Below, piece by piece: positions 8,554 to 16,736 of a stretch of DNA of 64,000 nucleotides; position 1 is the first letter of the stretch, and each line of letters opens with the position of its first letter. The DNA lies in contig NZ_JAJVKW010000005.1 in the NCBI RefSeq assembly GCF_024198255.1, positions 661,328-725,327 on the forward strand. The letters are read 5' to 3'. The position numbers and the translations under genes are program-made. This DNA comes from Myxococcus guangdongensis (GTDB taxonomy: Bacteria; Myxococcota; Myxococcia; Myxococcales; Myxococcaceae). The notes under the pieces are model-generated. The model did not search any database. It saw nothing but the letters and a program-made list of their open reading frames with translations, and had not been told where the DNA came from.

Positions 8554-10495
8554 CGCCGCCGGCCAGGGCCTGGAGGTCCTGGTCCATCTGCGGAACGTCC
8601 AGCAGCAGCGCGTCCGGGTCGTACTGGAAGTCGGCCTGCTTGAGCTTCAGCAGCGCCTGGAGCGCGGGCTCTCCGGTGTGTCCGCCGAAGGAGGCGAACA
8701 CGACGCGGCCGCTCTCCAGGTGCATCGAGCCCTCCAGCGTGTGCTGACGCAGGTTGAGCTTGCCGCTCTTGCGAGCGCTGCCCAGCGTGCGCAGGAGCTC
8801 CCGCGGAGGCAGCTCGTCGAAGCTGCCACGCACCACGCGCCCCGGGCCGTTGTGCAGCACCCGGTCCTCGAGCAGCGCGCGCACCGCCTTGGCGATGAGG
8901 GACTTGTCCCCGGGAGGCAGCAGCTCTGTCGCGCCGCCCATCATCAGCCGCTCGCGCGTGGGCGCATCCGGCTCGCCCACCACCGCGATGGGCAGCCCCG
9001 CCGTCTCCGGCGTGGAGCGGGCCTGCTGGAGCAGGTCCAGCACCTCCTGCTGACCCAGACGCAGGCTCACCACCAGCACATCGCAGTCCTGCCGGGCGAG
9101 GCCGTCCTGCGCGCCCTCCTGCGTGGACAGCGCGTGCGCCACCAGCCCCTGCTTGAGCACGGCCTCCAGCAGCTCGCCGCGAGCCGTCTCGTCCGGCTCC
9201 ACCACGAGCACCTGCCGGCCCTCGCTCTCCAGCCGGTGGCGGAGCAGCTCGCCGCTCTGCAACTGGATGACGATGTCGGCCACCACCGGGTCGTAGAGCA
9301 CGCCCGCGTTCGTGCGCAGGTGCTCCAGGGCCTGCTCCTTGGGCAGCGCCTTGCCCAGCGCGTTGCCGGGGTTCTTGGTCAGCTCCAGGAAGCTGTCCAC
9401 CGCCGCGAGGATGCGCGCGCCCAGGGTGATCTCCTCCCCCTTGGCGCCCTGCGGAGTGCCCGAGCCATCCCAGGCTTCGTACAGCTGCGCGAGGATGGTG
9501 TTGACCTGCGCGGGCAGGTGCACCGTCTCGAACAACTTGGTGGGCGCGCGGCACGCGGCGCGGGCCTGCGCCTTCCACTCCGAGTTGACGGCGTTGCTCG
9601 CCAGCGAGAAGTGCCGCTCGGACGGCTTGCCCAGGTCATGCAGGTACGCGGCGATGGACAGCGCGGCCAGCTCCTTGTGGGGCATGCCCATGCGCTGACC
9701 GACGATGCCCGCCTGACGCGCCAGCTGCGCGGAGTGTCCCCGGTGCCGCTGGCGGTCCTGCTCCAGCAGCCCCACGAGGATGCCCAGCGTCTCCACGTAG
9801 TCGATGTCGCTGACCAGCCCTCGCGGGCCACCCGGCTCGCGCCGCTGCGTGGACGACGGACGACCGGCCACCTGCGTGCCGCCGCTGGGACGCTGCACCC
9901 GCATGCGCGGGTCCGTCTCCATGCGGAACGACAGGCTACTGCGGTTGCTGGTGGACGTGCGGTTGTGCTCCGGCGCCCCGGTGCGCGACGTGGACTCGGC
10001 GGGGCCGGACTGCGCGCTCGCCGCCTCCAACAGCGCGGCGAACGCGGTGGGGTCGCCGTAGTAGTGCTTGCGGATGGCCGCAGCGATGGCGCCGCGCAGG
10101 CCCACGTACGCGTAGACCTCCGACATGCCCGTGACCAGGGCAATCTCGTCCATCAGCGCCTTGTTCTGCGGCTCGGCGGCGACCACGGACAGGAGCTTCC
10201 GGTCCGGGTCCACCGCCAGGGGCAGCACGTTCTGCGCCTCGGCGAGTCGCACCGGGAGCCTGTCGAGCACCTCGGTGGCGATCTTCGCCTTGGCCAGCTT
10301 GTCCGCGCTCACGAAGCGCGTCTGGAACTCCGCGGCCAGGAAGCGCAGCAGCGCCGCCTCCTGGAGGAGCCCCAGCTCCACCAGACAGTCCCCCAGCTTG
10401 TGGCCGGTGATCTTCTGGTGCTCCAGGGCCTGCTCCACGGCCCCGGCATTGACGAGCCCCGCCTCGATGAGGCGCTCACCCAGCTTCTTCGCCAT
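8540..10495 (-). CDS. Multidomain signalling protein: GspE/MshEN-like, HD-GYP-like, pseudo-receiver, DUF4388
   Basis: 651 residues in four parts. Residues 1-150 resemble the MshEN/GspE N-terminal domain, which binds cyclic-di-GMP in some proteins (KKLGERLIEAGLVNAGAVEQAL). Residues about 215-400 form an HD domain (LHDLGK) followed by WDGSGTPQG, where canonical HD-GYP proteins have GYP. Residues about 405-520 look like a response-regulator receiver whose phospho-acceptor position is not Asp (VLVVSLRLGQ). The C-terminus (GSFDELPPRELLRTLG) is DUF4388, common in delta-proteobacterial regulators. It lies 6 bases downstream of the YhaM-like gene and is probably in its operon. Confidence 0.75.
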   Translation of the reverse strand: MAKKLGERLIEAGLVNAGAVEQALEHQKITGHKLGDCLVELGLLQEAALLRFLAAEFQTRFVSADKLAKAKIATEVLDRLPVRLAEAQNVLPLAVDPDRKLLSVVAAEPQNKALMDEIALVTGMSEVYAYVGLRGAIAAAIRKHYYGDPTAFAALLEAASAQSGPAESTSRTGAPEHNRTSTSNRSSLSFRMETDPRMRVQRPSGGTQVAGRPSSTQRREPGGPRGLVSDIDYVETLGILVGLLEQDRQRHRGHSAQLARQAGIVGQRMGMPHKELAALSIAAYLHDLGKPSERHFSLASNAVNSEWKAQARAACRAPTKLFETVHLPAQVNTILAQLYEAWDGSGTPQGAKGEEITLGARILAAVDSFLELTKNPGNALGKALPKEQALEHLRTNAGVLYDPVVADIVIQLQSGELLRHRLESEGRQVLVVEPDETARGELLEAVLKQGLVAHALSTQEGAQDGLARQDCDVLVVSLRLGQQEVLDLLQQARSTPETAGLPIAVVGEPDAPTRERLMMGGATELLPPGDKSLIAKAVRALLEDRVLHNGPGRVVRGSFDELPPRELLRTLGSARKSGKLNLRQHTLEGSMHLESGRVVFASFGGHTGEPALQALLKLKQADFQYDPDALLLDVPQMDQDLQALAGGVSAG

Positions 10496-10501
10496 GACGA
10501 C

Positions 10502-12046
10502 TCAGCTTTCCGACGAACCCTCGCCACTCTTGTCGCCCGACGACAGCGTCGTCAGCGCGCTGAAGGGCTTGAAGGTCAGCTCCTTCGGCAGGCTGTTGGG
10601 ATCCCGCGGCGGACGCGGCGGGCGCTCCTCGCGGGGCGCGCGCTGCTCGTCCCGGGCGCGCTCCTCGCGCGGCGGGCGCTCCTCACGGGGCGGGCGCTCC
10701 TCGCGAGGCGGACGCTCGCGGCGGGGAGGACGCTGCTGCGGCTGCTGCTCCTCACGCGCCACCACCGGCGCGCCGCCCTCCTGCGCGGGAGCCTGCTGCG
10801 GCGGCTGCTGCGGAGCCTTGTCGCCTCGGTTCTTGCGCTTCTCCTCGCGTGACTTGCGGCGTCCGCCTCCACCGCCGCCGCCACCCTCGACCGGGCCGCG
10901 GCCCCGCACGGTGGGCAGGGGACCCTTCCAGAGCTGACGGTCGTAGTGGCGCTGCACGTCCGTCCACTTCTCGTTCGAGTCGCGCTGCATGGCCTCCAGC
11001 CACGAGGCGATGCGCGAGTCGAGCGAGTCGAGCGCGTGGACGATGTGCGCCTCGATGGTCATCGGCACCTTGGGGCTGCCGTACTCCAGCTGCCCGTGGT
11101 GCGAGATGGCCAGGTGCGTGAGGTGGTTCTCGAGCAGCGGCGGGAAGCCGGGGATGGACAGCGTCTTCTCGCGGATCTTCTGGGCCGTCATCACCAGGTG
11201 GCCCACGAGCTTGCCCTCGTCGGTGTAGTCGAAGCCCTTGTCCGCAGAGATCTCCGCCACCTTCATCACGTCGTGCAGGAACGCGCCCGCGAGCAACAGG
11301 TCGCGGTCCGCCATGGGGTAGTGGTCCGCCACCCGCAGCGTCAGCCGCATCACCGACAGCAGGTGCTCGGCCAGCCCGCCGCGCCACGCGTGGTGCATGC
11401 CCTTGGCGGCCGGCGCCACCGGCAGCCCCGCGGCCACCTGCGGGTCGTCCAGGAAGGCAATCAACAGCTGCTTCACGAACGGATCATTGATGCGCTCGTG
11501 GATGAGCTCGCGGATGAGGCCCGCGGCCCGGGCGCCACCGCCGCCGTCGTGACGGGGCTCGCTCTTGTCGTTCCGCTCGACCTTGTCGGCCTTCTCGGCG
11601 CGCGGCTCGGCGGCGGGCTTCGCCTCCGGGGCGGCCTTGGCCTCGGCGGGCGGGGCCGGGGGCGGCTCGAACTCCTTCGGGTCCAGGGGCTCGGGGTCCA
11701 GGCGCTCCAGGCCCTCCACCACCACCTGCGTGCGGCCGTGGAACTGGATGACGCCGCCCTGGACGAGCACGAAGTCGCCGGACTGGAAGGACGGCTCGAG
11801 CGCGTCGACCTTGTCGAACACGCGCGCGTCCACCTCGCCGCTCTTGTCGACGAGCGTCAGGGCCAGGAACACCTTGCCGCTGCGGGCCGTCACCTTCTCC
11901 TTCTTGGTGACGCGGAAGACGGTGTGGACGCGGTCCTTCTCACGCAGGTCGGCCGCGTACACCTTGCGGACGGTCTCGACGGAATCCGCCGGGGTGGAGG
12001 TCGCGGTCTGGGGGGCGTTTTCGTTGGTCATCGCGGGCGCGGACAC
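10502..12046 (-). CDS. YhaM-like OB-fold plus HD-domain nuclease
   Basis: About 514 residues: an N-terminal OB-fold (RVHTVFRVTKKEKVTARSGK), a charged linker, then an HD domain (HHAWRGGLAEHLLSVM, AGAFLHDVMK, SHHGQLEYGSP). This order matches Gram-positive YhaM 3'-5' exoribonucleases. The C-terminal 130 residues are an Arg/Pro/Glu-rich tail with repeated PPREERPPREE units, probably disordered and possibly RNA-binding. The start is uncertain: a GGGGAG motif sits 5 bases before the GTG at 12046 chosen here; a GTG at 12052 and an ATG at 12031 are alternatives. Confidence 0.75.
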   Translation of the reverse strand: MSAPAMTNENAPQTATSTPADSVETVRKVYAADLREKDRVHTVFRVTKKEKVTARSGKVFLALTLVDKSGEVDARVFDKVDALEPSFQSGDFVLVQGGVIQFHGRTQVVVEGLERLDPEPLDPKEFEPPPAPPAEAKAAPEAKPAAEPRAEKADKVERNDKSEPRHDGGGGARAAGLIRELIHERINDPFVKQLLIAFLDDPQVAAGLPVAPAAKGMHHAWRGGLAEHLLSVMRLTLRVADHYPMADRDLLLAGAFLHDVMKVAEISADKGFDYTDEGKLVGHLVMTAQKIREKTLSIPGFPPLLENHLTHLAISHHGQLEYGSPKVPMTIEAHIVHALDSLDSRIASWLEAMQRDSNEKWTDVQRHYDRQLWKGPLPTVRGRGPVEGGGGGGGGRRKSREEKRKNRGDKAPQQPPQQAPAQEGGAPVVAREEQQPQQRPPRRERPPREERPPREERPPREERARDEQRAPREERPPRPPRDPNSLPKELTFKPFSALTTLSSGDKSGEGSSES

Positions 12047-12080
12047 TAGCACTCCCCACGGCTGTGCGGTGCTTTCCGCG

Positions 12081-13220
12081 TCAGCTCACTTCCAGCGCCA
12101 CCGTGTCGAGGTACTCCGCGCCCGGGGACCCCACGAGCGTCGGGTGGTCCGGAGGCAACCCGGGCCGGGCCAGCCGGGTGGCGATTCGCGCCTCCGCCTC
12201 GCACGCGGTGGCCACCAGCTCGTCGAAGCCGCCGAATGCCAGGGGTGGGTGATAGCCGACCACCATCAGCCGGCCCCCATGCCGGGTGCGTCGCAGCGCG
12301 TACCGCAGGTGCTCCACGAACTCCTCCTCGGATGCCACCCGGAGTGTGTCCAGCAGCACCAGGTCGAAGGTCTCCCGCACCGCGCGCAAGGCCTGGAGCG
12401 CGGTGCCCTTCTCCACCAGCACGCGTCCCAGGAGTCCGTTGGCCTCGGCGTTCTCGCGCGCCAGGTCCGCGGCGTCCGCGTCCGCGTCGAAGGCGAGGAT
12501 GTGCCGCGCCCCGTGCAGGCCCGCGTGCACGAAGAGCCCGCCCACGTTGCAGGCGGCGTCCAGCACCCGGCCGTCCCAGGCCATGCGGCCCACCACGCGG
12601 CGCAGCTCCCGCTGGTCATACGCGTAGCCGGTGCCCTGGCCGTACGTGAGATCCACGGTGAACCGCGCGCCCAGCTCCAACAGCCGGCACCAGCGGGGCG
12701 GGGTGCCGTAGAGGACATGGGGGCGCTGGGTAGGCAGGCCCAGGGCCTTGCGGCGCGGAGAGTCGTTGCGCAGGAGCACCGAGCTGGCCCCCGTCACCTC
12801 CACCAGCGCGCGCGTGATGTCCTGGTGCCGGGCGTCCATGGAGCGCGTCAGCGTCTGCACCACGAAGTGGGTGTCGTACCGGTCCACGATGAGGCCGGGC
12901 AGCCCGTCCCCGTCATCGTTCACCACCCTGCAGAAGCGCGGGTCGTCCACCATGCGGCCCCGGCGCTCGAAGGCGCGGCGCAGGTGGCGCGGAATCAGCC
13001 CCTCCACGGCCTCGTCGGGCATGCCCAGCCGCCGCACCGCGAGCGACGCCTCCAGGTCCACGTCCCCCAGCCCGAGCACCGCGCCGTCCTCGTCTCTCAG
13101 TTGCACGGGCTCGCCGGGTTGGGGCGTTCCCTCCATGGAGACGATGTCCTCCCGGCGCAACCAGGGGGCTCCATGGCGCAGACGGCGGGCGGCATCTTTG
13201 GACAGATAGGTGCTGAGCAA
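12081..13220 (-). CDS. rlmI: Class I rRNA methyltransferase, RlmI-like (PUA plus SAM domain)
   Basis: 379 residues. The N-terminal PUA-type start (YLSKDAARRLRHGAPWLRRED) and GLPGLIVDRYD, followed by a SAM-binding core (RVLDAACNVGGLFVHA) and a DLVLLD segment, match the RlmI/YccW group that makes 5-methylcytosine in 23S rRNA. The usual catalytic DPP motif is replaced by LLDTLRV and the usual N-C-F-S-Y-T segment by AACNVGG, so the exact target is unsure. The start is a TTG at 13220 because GGGGAGGA lies 5 bases upstream and the PUA domain begins there. Confidence 0.72.
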   Translation of the reverse strand: MLSTYLSKDAARRLRHGAPWLRREDIVSMEGTPQPGEPVQLRDEDGAVLGLGDVDLEASLAVRRLGMPDEAVEGLIPRHLRRAFERRGRMVDDPRFCRVVNDDGDGLPGLIVDRYDTHFVVQTLTRSMDARHQDITRALVEVTGASSVLLRNDSPRRKALGLPTQRPHVLYGTPPRWCRLLELGARFTVDLTYGQGTGYAYDQRELRRVVGRMAWDGRVLDAACNVGGLFVHAGLHGARHILAFDADADAADLARENAEANGLLGRVLVEKGTALQALRAVRETFDLVLLDTLRVASEEEFVEHLRYALRRTRHGGRLMVVGYHPPLAFGGFDELVATACEAEARIATRLARPGLPPDHPTLVGSPGAEYLDTVALEVS

Positions 13221-13333
13221 GTGCGTCCTCCCCTCTCGCGTGGCTGACTTCCAGCGGACAAGATGGGCCGTCCGCTTGCCGATGTCGGCGGGCGTCGGGC
13301 CCTCCGGCTGGAGAGCAGGGGAGGAGGCGGGCC

Positions 13334-13702
13334 TCAGGCCTGGGGAGGGGGCCGCTTGAAGGCCTTGAACGTCACGCGCGTGAGCAGCGAGCTGACCACC
13401 AGCGCCAGGACGATGCCCAGGATGCGCAGGTGCCAGGAGTCGCGCAGCACCAGCGACAGGGCCAGCGCGCCCACCAGCACCGCGCCCGCCACGGTGAGCC
13501 ACTGGCCCCGCGCCGCCAGCCCCGAGGCCGGGGACTTCGCGCGCGCGAGCACCGGCAGGCTGCCCGCCTTGCGCCACGTCTGGGAGCTCTCCTCCCGCAC
13601 CTCGTCGTCGGCGTCCACCAGACCCTGGACGTAGGCGCGCTCCACGTCCAGGAGGCTGGGGTAGGTCAGCTCACCATCCGGAGTGCGCACGACGTAACGC
13701 AT
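13334..13702 (-). CDS. Small membrane protein with N-terminal sensor-like region
   Basis: 122 residues. The first 50 (RYVVRTPDGELTYPSLLDVERAY) resemble the short GYF-2-like or 'display' domains of myxobacterial membrane proteins; two hydrophobic segments (about 69-86 and 93-109) form a hairpin ending in a basic tail. Function unknown. The Shine-Dalgarno AGGGAGGGAG precedes the ATG at 13702. It is on the same strand as the neighbours on both sides, 37 bases after the flavoprotein stop. Confidence 0.6.
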   Translation of the reverse strand: MRYVVRTPDGELTYPSLLDVERAYVQGLVDADDEVREESSQTWRKAGSLPVLARAKSPASGLAARGQWLTVAGAVLVGALALSLVLRDSWHLRILGIVLALVVSSLLTRVTFKAFKRPPPQA

Positions 13703-13739
13703 GGCAGGGCTCCCTCCCTCTTGCGGGCACTGGCGTGGC

Positions 13740-15335
13740 TCACGCCAGCTCGGTGGCAATCTGCTCCGCGACGCGCAAACCATCAATGGCCGACGAGACG
13801 ATGCCGCCCGCATAGCCGCAGCCCTCGCCCGCGGGGTACAGGCCCTTGCAGGACACCGACTGCAGGTCCTCGCCCCGCGTGATTCGCACGGGGGACGACG
13901 TGCGGCTCTCGATGCCGATGAGCTTGCCCTCTTCGCTGATGAAGCCGCGCATCTTCCGCTCGAAGGTCTTCAGCGCCTGCTTGAGGGACGTGGTGAGCCG
14001 CTCCGGGAACAGCCGGTTCAGGTCCACGTGCGCCAGCCCCGGACGGTAGCTGGTGCCGCCCGGGTCCTTCTTCACGCGCCCGGCCAGGTAGTCCGGAATC
14101 GTCTGTGCCGGGGCGAAGAACTTCCCGCCGCCCAGCTCGTACGCCTTCTGCTCCCAGTGTCGCTGGAACTGTAGACCGGCCAACGGTCCGTGGAAGCCCT
14201 CGCGCTCGAAGTCCGCCACGGAGACGGAGACGACGATGCCCGCGTTGGCGTAGCGCGCGTTGCGGCGCGAGTTGCTCATGCCATTGGTGCACTGCAGCCC
14301 GTCCTCGGTGGGCGTGGGCACCACGATTCCGCCCGGGCACATGCAGAACGAGTAGACGCCGCGCACCTCGCCGTCGACGTCCAGGTTCTCGGCGAGCTTG
14401 TAGTCGGCGGGGGGCAGCTTCGGGTTCTTCGCGGCGCTGCCGTACTGGATGCCGTTGATGAGCGCCTGCGGGTGCTCGGCGCGGAAGCCCAGCGCGAAGG
14501 GCTTGGCCTCCACGCTGACGCGGCCGTCGGCGGCGAAGCGCTCGTACAGCTCGCGCGCGGAGTTGCCGGGGGCCAGGATGACGCGGTCGCTCTCCAGCGT
14601 GCGCCCGTCCGCGAGCTTCACGCCGGCGATGCGGCCGTCCTTGTAGAGCAGGTCGTCCACGCGCTGGCCGAAGTGCACCTCGCAGCCGCCGGCGATGAGC
14701 TCCTCGCGCAGCTTCGCCACCGCGCCCGGCAGCAGGTCCGAGCCGATGTGCGGCTTGCCCTCGACGAGGATGGCGTCCGGCGCGCCGTAGCGGGCGAAGG
14801 CCTCGATGACCTTGCGCACCATGGGGTGGTTGATGCGCGTGGACAGCTTGCCGTCCGTGTACGCGCCGGCGCCGCCCTCCCCGAAGTTCATGTTGCTCTC
14901 CGGGTCCAGCGTGCCGTCGCGCATCAGCTTCGCCACGTCCTTGCGCCGCGCCACCACCTCGCGTCCCCGCTCGATGAGGATGCTCTTCACGCCGCGCTCG
15001 AGCAGCCCCAGCGCGGCGAACAGCCCCGCGGGGCCCGTGCCGATGATGATGGGCCACTGCTCGGGCGGCTTCACCGACGACAGCGGCTCGGGGGGAGGCG
15101 GCGCCTCGCCCACGTCCGGAGGCAGCTGCCTGGGCTTCTTCCCCGGCGCCATCTCCACCTCCAGCGTGTAGATGTAGCGCGGGCTGCCCTTCTTGCGGGC
15201 ATCCAGCACGGAGCGCACCACCCGCACGGAGGCCAGGTCGGAGCGGGTGACGCCCAGCTTCTCCGCGGCCCGCTGACCGAGCAGCTCCTCCGGCTCGTCC
15301 AGCCACAGCCCGATGTTGTTCACCCGATACGCCAT
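13740..15335 (-). CDS. FAD-dependent oxidoreductase, COG2509 family
   Basis: 531 residues with a dinucleotide-binding motif (PIIIGTGPAGLFAALGLLERG) at about residue 95 and a closing FAD motif (GLYPAGEGCGYAGGIVSSAIDG). The N-terminal 80 residues form a small ferredoxin-like cap usual in COG2509 proteins, whose members are annotated only as FAD-dependent dehydrogenases of unknown substrate. The NFGEGGAGAYTDGKL segment is strongly characteristic. The ATG at 15335 was chosen because the conserved N-terminus (AYRVNNIGLWLDEPE) begins there; the long open frame upstream has no family resemblance. Confidence 0.85.
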   Translation of the reverse strand: MAYRVNNIGLWLDEPEELLGQRAAEKLGVTRSDLASVRVVRSVLDARKKGSPRYIYTLEVEMAPGKKPRQLPPDVGEAPPPPEPLSSVKPPEQWPIIIGTGPAGLFAALGLLERGVKSILIERGREVVARRKDVAKLMRDGTLDPESNMNFGEGGAGAYTDGKLSTRINHPMVRKVIEAFARYGAPDAILVEGKPHIGSDLLPGAVAKLREELIAGGCEVHFGQRVDDLLYKDGRIAGVKLADGRTLESDRVILAPGNSARELYERFAADGRVSVEAKPFALGFRAEHPQALINGIQYGSAAKNPKLPPADYKLAENLDVDGEVRGVYSFCMCPGGIVVPTPTEDGLQCTNGMSNSRRNARYANAGIVVSVSVADFEREGFHGPLAGLQFQRHWEQKAYELGGGKFFAPAQTIPDYLAGRVKKDPGGTSYRPGLAHVDLNRLFPERLTTSLKQALKTFERKMRGFISEEGKLIGIESRTSSPVRITRGEDLQSVSCKGLYPAGEGCGYAGGIVSSAIDGLRVAEQIATELA

Positions 15336-15665
15336 TGCCGTTCGCTCCTGGTGGGGCGCGCGTTCTGCTCCACCCTGCTGAAAGATTGCAAGCACTTGAA
15401 ACCACGAGGGGCTCGAGGCCGCGGAACGGGTGCGTACCTCGTGATGCACCCGGCCATCCAGTTCCCTCGGGGGTCTCCCTGGGTGCGTAGGCCCCTTCGC
15501 ACCCCATTTCACCCCATGCCGACCCTTGGTGCTCTTCAACCCCTGGGAACTGCTGGTGAATCCCTCTGGAAGAGAACGACTGGCACGGGGGTTGAAGAAC
15601 AAGGCTCGAGTGATTAGCCGGCGGCCCCCTCTGTTCGCGCCGCCCCCCATTTGGAGGCATTGACT
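15336..15665. other. Divergent intergenic region
   Basis: 330 bases between the flavoprotein gene and the small plus-strand gene. I see no gene with coding character here. The part near the plus-strand gene carries a sigma-54-like motif, listed separately. The rest shows no clear hairpin or repeat. Confidence 0.5.
15581..15596 (+). promoter_or_regulatory. Possible sigma-54 promoter
   Basis: TGGCACG, four G, TTGAA: the -24 element matches the sigma-54 consensus fully, and the -12 element matches TTGC(A/T) except that the usually conserved C is A. It lies about 70 bases before the GTG of the small gene at 15666, on the same strand. Sigma-54 promoters are abundant in Myxococcus, but the -12 mismatch makes this only a candidate. 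Confidence 0.35.
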
Positions 15666-15869
15666 GTGAGCACCGATCAAAAGGGCACCCGGATCCTGGC
15701 GCGCACCTTCTTCAACCAGCTCCGCGCCAGCGGCTACACGCCGCACCAGGTCATCGGTATCGCCACGGAGCTGCTCGATCTGGTGACCTCGGACCTGAAG
15801 GAAGGCGACAAGTCCGTCGCCGTGCCTGCGTCCCCGGAGCAGGGCTCCGAGTGGCGTCAGCGCGCCTGA
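15666..15869 (+). CDS. Small conserved-looking protein of unknown function
   Basis: 67 residues: a helical segment (TRILARTFFNQLRASGYTPHQVIGIATELLDLVTSDL is split here as TRILARTFFNQLRASGY and TPHQVIGIATELLDLVT) followed by a short charged tail. No catalytic motif or membrane segment. GTG start with GGAGG eight bases upstream; a strong terminator follows 90 bases downstream, which supports a real single-gene unit. Confidence 0.65.
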   Translation: MSTDQKGTRILARTFFNQLRASGYTPHQVIGIATELLDLVTSDLKEGDKSVAVPASPEQGSEWRQRA

Positions 15870-15955
15870 GCGTGCGAGACTCACCCCAAGCGACCCTCGG
15901 CGGGTGAGCGAGCTCCGGACGGGTTCCGGGGCTCCCGCCCTCGAGGTGGTGGTGG

Positions 15956-15977
15956 ACCGGCGTCAGCCGGTTTTTTT
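15956..15977 (+). terminator. Rho-independent terminator
   Basis: ACCGGC, loop GTCA, GCCGGT followed by a run of T. It ends the transcript of the small gene at 15666-15869. It overlaps the last codons of the convergent diacylglycerol-kinase-like gene. Confidence 0.85.
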
Positions 15978-16658
15978 ATGTCCGTTGACTGGCGAATCGC
16001 CCGCCGGCGCCCCTGGAGAGCCGGCTTCGCGTCGGCGGGTGTAGGCCGCGGAGCCCGCGACGAAGAGCAGCCCGGCCGTCATCGCGCTGAACACCGTGCT
16101 GGCCGTGTACTGGGCGAGGAACGCGAGCAGCACGCCCCCCGCGATGAACGCGCCCACGTCCACGCCGACGGGCCGGCGCTGGGGCAGCACCAGCACCACC
16201 ACGCACGCCGTCAGCGGCAGGCCGAGCGCCACCTGGCGGACGATGGCGTCGGTGCTCGTGCGCACCGTCTCCCAGTTGTGCACCAGGATGGCGGCGAAGA
16301 TGACCACCGTGCCCAGCGCGAGCACCAGCACCCCCGCGGCGGCCGCGTCCTTGGTGAGCCGGGCCTTCTCGTCGAACTGCTGGACGGCCAGGTCCACCAG
16401 GTGCTCCAGCGCGCTGTTCAGGATTTCCGCGAAGAAGATGAGCAACACGCAGAAGATGAGCGTGACCTTCTCGGCGAGTCCCAGGGGGATGCCGCTGCCC
16501 ACCAGCCCCACCAGCACGGCGGAGATGAGGTGCAGGCGCATGTTGCGCTGGTACACGACGGTGTGGATGAGGCCCGCCCAGGCATGGCCGAACGAGGCGA
16601 GGAACCCCGAGCCGCGACGGGGAGGGAAGCTGGGAGGTGGCCGGGCAGGTACGGTCAT
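15963..16658 (-). CDS. Diacylglycerol/undecaprenol kinase-like membrane protein with C-terminal extension
   Basis: 231 residues. The first 130 match the small DgkA type of Gram-positive undecaprenol kinases: a basic amphipathic start (GLIHTVVYQRNMRLHL), the EILNSALEHLVDL catalytic signature and a following VQQFDEKARLTKDAAAAGVL segment, with three membrane helices. The C-terminal 90 residues add further hydrophobic segments (about 142-156, 166-185, 190-205) not present in the basic family. It likely phosphorylates a lipid alcohol at the inner membrane. The ATG at 16658 is the first start within family alignment. Confidence 0.75.
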   Translation of the reverse strand: MTVPARPPPSFPPRRGSGFLASFGHAWAGLIHTVVYQRNMRLHLISAVLVGLVGSGIPLGLAEKVTLIFCVLLIFFAEILNSALEHLVDLAVQQFDEKARLTKDAAAAGVLVLALGTVVIFAAILVHNWETVRTSTDAIVRQVALGLPLTACVVVLVLPQRRPVGVDVGAFIAGGVLLAFLAQYTASTVFSAMTAGLLFVAGSAAYTRRREAGSPGAPAGDSPVNGHKKTG

Positions 16659-16736
16659 CGGAACCTGAAGGGACGGGCAGGCTAGCACTCACGGGTTCGA
16701 TTGCCGTGGAGATGTGAATGGGTAAGGTCGGCGGCC

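Noticed and set aside
13221..13577. Longer form of the RlmI-like methyltransferase
   Set aside because: The extension overlaps the small membrane protein gene, has low-complexity composition, and the TTG at 13220 has a strong GGGGAGGA at the right distance.
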